Shown here: positions 31,604 through 33,762 of the stretch, piece after piece | Layout: each line of letters opens with the position of its first letter | How positions within the stretch are numbered: position 1 is the stretch's first letter | Virus record (IMG/VR): IMGVR_UViG_3300030116_002265 | Span: 1 to 33,762 of that record | Source: a virus | Direction: 5' to 3' (one strand) | Length of the DNA stretch: 33,762 bases | Program-made: the position numbers and the translations under genes | The notes under the pieces: model-generated | Told to the model about the DNA's origin: nothing | Seen by the model: only the letters and a program-made list of their open reading frames with translations | The model's database searches: none

Positions 31604-32660
31604 TAAATTCTCCTCTCAAAGCTAGTCCTAAATACATTGCATTTTGGGGACATATTGCATTCCCCAAGCCAATTAATCGTTGTTTTCTGTCTTTGTCCAA
31701 TTCTGTGGATATCCCATTAGGAACTCCGTGAAGTTGGCGTTCAACTTCCCACCATGATAATTGTTCTTCAACACTTCTCTCGGTAACGATTTGTCTCTGC
31801 TCTCTTTCCACGTTGGATTGTATGATGCGTCCTTCCAATCTCTCGCAAGTGGTGTTGGATAATTCCAGGTTTTCATTCTTGGTGGTCTTAGCGTCACTCC
31901 GTCCATCATTGCTTGAGCTTCTGCTTCCGTCATTTCTCCATTCTCCACTTTCTTTCTGAAGATCATTGTTTGTCCCTCCGAGGCATGACCGAAACCTTTG
32001 GTCGTTGGAGTTGGATACAAACTCATTGTCATTGGATCTAACTGCTCTCTCAGATTGCTCGGTTTCTTCCGTCCCTTTCTGTGACCTTCTTGCATTTTCT
32101 TCGTTGCTTCTGCACTCCTTGGGGGAAGATGATCCATCGTGTTCGGTGTTGCGTAAAGATTTACAGATGATCCAGAGTCTGTCCCTTTTGTGCCATGCTC
32201 CGATTGATGAAGACGGAAATACAAATGTCCTCGTACAGTAGTCGATGCTTTCCATTTTAAAGAGAACCTCGTCCAATCCCAACGAGAGATGTCCATAAAC
32301 ATTTTCGTAAATGACAAAAGAGGGTCTTGTTTGTTCAACAATTCTAAAGATGTACGGGAAGATGTGGCGAGGGTCTTCTTGCCCTCTGCGATTTCCCGCA
32401 ACGCTGAACGGTTGACACGGATATCCAGAGGTGAGGATATCTGGTTTTTTTGGAATAAATCTTTTTGGGTCATTTGCGATCTCCTTTACATCGTTAAAAA
32501 TTGGTACACCTGGAAAATTCTTTTTTAATACTTTGTGACACCATTGTTCGGTATCACAAAATAAAATTGGTTTGGATAGTTTTGCACCTTCATCTAAGCC
32601 AAGTGCAAATCCTCCGATGCCACTACATAAATCAACATGAGTTTTATTTAAATGTTTCAT
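31590..32660 (-). CDS. C5 cytosine DNA methyltransferase
   Basis: 356 residues from ATG at 32660, chosen because AAGGAG lies five bases upstream; another ATG at 32678 is possible. Motif I DLCSGIGGFALGL at 10-22, motif IV GYPCQPFS with catalytic C82, motif VI ENV at 119-121, motif VIII KRDRLWI at 158-164, and motif X GLGNAICPQNAMYLGLAL near the C-terminus. It transfers methyl from S-adenosylmethionine to C5 of cytosine, probably to protect phage DNA from host nucleases. Residues about 170-300 are Ser/Asn/Glu-rich, with NTEHDG, SNSNDQR and SNTTCERLEG units, and this part is shared with a second gene in another frame. Target site unknown. Confidence 0.93.
   Translation of the reverse strand: MKHLNKTHVDLCSGIGGFALGLDEGAKLSKPILFCDTEQWCHKVLKKNFPGVPIFNDVKEIANDPKRFIPKKPDILTSGYPCQPFSVAGNRRGQEDPRHIFPYIFRIVEQTRPSFVIYENVYGHLSLGLDEVLFKMESIDYCTRTFVFPSSSIGAWHKRDRLWIICKSLRNTEHDGSSSPKECRSNEENARRSQKGTEETEQSERAVRSNDNEFVSNSNDQRFRSCLGGTNNDLQKESGEWRNDGSRSSSNDGRSDAKTTKNENLELSNTTCERLEGRIIQSNVEREQRQIVTERSVEEQLSWWEVERQLHGVPNGISTELDKDRKQRLIGLGNAICPQNAMYLGLALRGEFNGTS
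31673..32473 (-). CDS. Overlapping gene within the methyltransferase (phage LMGYPxxWT-motif protein)
   Basis: 266 residues, wholly inside the methyltransferase in a different frame of the same strand. ATG at 32473 is preceded by TAAAGGAG at seven bases, an excellent ribosome site in the middle of another gene. The protein carries a pattern I know from phage proteins near C5 methyltransferases: NLYATPNTMDHLPPRSAEA, SLYPTPTTKGFGHASEG, WNYPTPLARDWKDAS, then GGKLNANFTEFLMGYPQNWT at the end. The repeated (L/N)YxTP units and LMGYPxxW are conserved in that family, so this is not a chance open frame. Function is not established; partnership with the methyltransferase is the obvious guess. Confidence 0.78.
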   Translation of the reverse strand: MTQKDLFQKNQISSPLDIRVNRSALREIAEGKKTLATSSRTSLELLNKQDPLLSFTKMFMDISRWDWTRFSLKWKASTTVRGHLYFRLHQSEHGTKGTDSGSSVNLYATPNTMDHLPPRSAEATKKMQEGHRKGRKKPSNLREQLDPMTMSLYPTPTTKGFGHASEGQTMIFRKKVENGEMTEAEAQAMMDGVTLRPPRMKTWNYPTPLARDWKDASYNPTWKESRDKSLPREVLKNNYHGGKLNANFTEFLMGYPQNWTKTENND

Positions 32661-32916
32661 TTTGCTCCTTTTCTTCATCTATTTGTCTTGAGTACAAAGT
32701 TATTCCAAAGTCATAACCTTCTTGATAATAGTGATGAGATTGAGTGGTATCTCTTATACCATGTATCAATCCATCAACTACACCATCTCTGAACGCCTTT
32801 AAAATTTCGTTAACTGATAGTTGCCCTACAGAACCATGTCTATCTATAAAACAACTAGGTATTTTTTCAAAATATCCATTTGGAATATTAGTTTTAAATT
32901 TTATTTTCTTTGTCAT
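32644..32916 (-). CDS. Small hypothetical phage protein
   Basis: 90 residues. A beta start (KIKFKTNIPNGYFEKIPSCF) is followed by LSVNEILKAFRDGVVDGLIH and HHYYQEGYDFGITLYSRQ. The DGxxxGxxxxxxxHYYxxGYDFG arrangement is familiar from small phage proteins of unknown role. The 3' end overlaps the methyltransferase start by 17 bases and the 5' end touches the previous stop, so it is part of the same unit. Confidence 0.62.
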   Translation of the reverse strand: MTKKIKFKTNIPNGYFEKIPSCFIDRHGSVGQLSVNEILKAFRDGVVDGLIHGIRDTTQSHHYYQEGYDFGITLYSRQIDEEKEQNETFK

Positions 32917-33242
32917 TATTCTACCCTATCATGAATTGCGACTGCACCATAAAACTTATGCCCTAGCATTTCAGAAACTTTCTCTGAAAATCTGGAGTCT
33001 GAAGTTTCTCCGAAGTTACCACCAAACATTGGATTTTTGTCGGCTACTTCATGAGGTACAATTTTAACACTCTTGCCATATCCAAAATCTTGTAAAACAA
33101 GTTCTGCTTCTGGATAATCTTTGCAAGGCTCGAAAGGCCCATCTACATTCGTAAGACATAAGCCTTTTATATCTCTGGACGAAACACCATTATTAGTGCA
33201 ATCGCCTAAATTATTTTTATAAATATATATTAACATTGGCAT
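32916..33242 (-). CDS. Conserved phage hypothetical protein
   Basis: 108 residues, ATG at 33242 with AAGGAG upstream (eight bases). It contains CTNNGVSSRDIKGLCLTNVD, then GPFEPCKDYPEAELVLQDFG and a C-terminal MFGGNFGETSDSRFSEKV followed by AIHDRVE. These match a small phage family I have seen with FGGNF..TSDSRF and HDR.E ends. Beta-rich and probably cytosolic. Function unknown. Confidence 0.65.
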   Translation of the reverse strand: MPMLIYIYKNNLGDCTNNGVSSRDIKGLCLTNVDGPFEPCKDYPEAELVLQDFGYGKSVKIVPHEVADKNPMFGGNFGETSDSRFSEKVSEMLGHKFYGAVAIHDRVE

Positions 33243-33245
33243 AGT

Positions 33246-33479
33246 TTAATCTCCTTGATGTAAGCTTCTGTTAGTTCTGTGAAAGTCGTCCCAAGATTGA
33301 CCAGTTCTATCTTCTGCTTGTCTTTCTAAGATAATCAACTTTGCAATCTCTTTCTTATATGTGCCAAGCTCTTTTTCAATATGATTTAAAGCTTGTTCGT
33401 TGGTCATTCCTTTTTGATTGAGGCAAAGGTCAAGCTCTTGCTCGACCTCTATCATTACATTGTTTTGTAAGTTCCCCAT
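33246..33479 (-). CDS. Small helical hypothetical protein
   Basis: 77 residues from ATG at 33479, chosen for its AGGAG site eight bases upstream; a longer reading to 33524 overlaps the previous gene without a site. It is helical and acidic (VMIEVEQELDLCLNQKGMTN, ALNHIEKELGTYKKEIAKLI), with SWDDFHRTNRSLH at the end. No family recognised. Confidence 0.6.
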   Translation of the reverse strand: MGNLQNNVMIEVEQELDLCLNQKGMTNEQALNHIEKELGTYKKEIAKLIILERQAEDRTGQSWDDFHRTNRSLHQGD

Positions 33480-33480
33480 T

Positions 33481-33666
33481 TTAATCACTCCTGTTTTCTT
33501 CATAATCAAAATCAACTTGATCATTCTTTAAAATTTCAATAAATTCTTTGATCGCCGCGTTTCTAGCTTTTTTGTCCCACTTCTTAAAACCTCGAATAGA
33601 AATCCCAGTTTCCAGAAAAACATCAAAGCCTTTAACTTCTGCTTTTTTCCAATCTTTATATAACAT
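33481..33666 (-). CDS. Small hypothetical protein
   Basis: 61 residues, ATG at 33666 preceded by an AGGGGGG ribosome site. YKDWKKAEVKGFDVFLETGI is followed by RGFKKWDKKARNAAIKEFIE and an acidic end DQVDFDYEENRSD. Lys/Trp-rich and probably a small alpha/beta fold. Its stop is two bases before the next start. Function unknown. Confidence 0.6.
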   Translation of the reverse strand: MLYKDWKKAEVKGFDVFLETGISIRGFKKWDKKARNAAIKEFIEILKNDQVDFDYEENRSD

Positions 33667-33762
33667 TTAATTAGGCCCCCCTTTCTTTACTTTGGTTACA
33701 TTGCCATCTTTTCCAAAATAAACAATTCCTCTCCAGTCTGGAGATATTGGTTTGTTACCATA
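33667..33762 (-). CDS. 3' end of a hypothetical gene (partial at window edge)
   Basis: The minus strand is open from the right edge to TAA at 33667, giving 31 residues with a natural protein look (KPISPDWRGIVYFGKDGNVT, then KVKKGGPN). It ends just before the next gene's start. Function cannot be judged from this fragment. Confidence 0.5.
   Translation of the reverse strand, partial: YGNKPISPDWRGIVYFGKDGNVTKVKKGGPN

Overview
This window looks like part of the genome of a marine tailed phage, most likely a podovirus of an alphaproteobacterial host such as the SAR11, SAR116 or Roseobacter groups. The evidence is AT-rich DNA, tightly packed and overlapping genes, a run of virion genes typical of short-tailed marine phages, and a replication set built on a family A DNA polymerase. 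The phage type is well supported. The host and the resemblance to HMO-2011-like phages are inferences from gene content. I see no integrase, transposase or recognisable tRNA. Large terminase, portal and major capsid genes are not in the window and must lie outside it.

Rightward block, 1-19378. It opens with tail-fibre and virion-surface genes: a partial protein with a cupredoxin-like copper site, a fibre with a self-cleaving S74 chaperone, and a glycine-rich tip-like protein. After one small conserved protein come seven consecutive genes (3433-7429), all of which show the metal-ligand pattern of 2-oxoglutarate/Fe(II) oxygenases. Then come a probable tail/stabilisation protein, small virion proteins, three probable internal or ejection proteins including one of 1601 residues, an M15 peptidase (probable endolysin), and two unknown genes.

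Leftward block, 19471-30234, read from right to left. It begins with small early-type proteins (one with a signal peptide, one zinc ribbon). These are followed by a DUF7768-type protein, an SNF2 helicase paired with a PD-(D/E)XK nuclease, and a ribbon-helix-helix regulator with a long structured leader. The block ends with a coiled-coil protein, an SSB-like protein, an AEP-type primase with a PriL-like cysteine domain, a UvrD-like helicase, a DUF6378 protein and DNA polymerase A carrying leucine at the 762-equivalent site. A terminator-like hairpin between the SSB-like and primase genes could raise SSB output relative to the enzymes.

Right part, 30235-33762. The terminase small subunit stands alone on the + strand behind an array of TGTAACA repeats in two opposed groups. 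Beyond it a second leftward block carries small unknown genes and a C5 cytosine methyltransferase. A complete second gene (31673-32473) lies inside the methyltransferase in another frame, with its own Shine-Dalgarno site and a recognisable phage protein motif.

The most notable points are the seven-gene oxygenase island, the dual-coded methyltransferase locus, the inverted repeat array before terS, and the copper-site fold in a virion protein.
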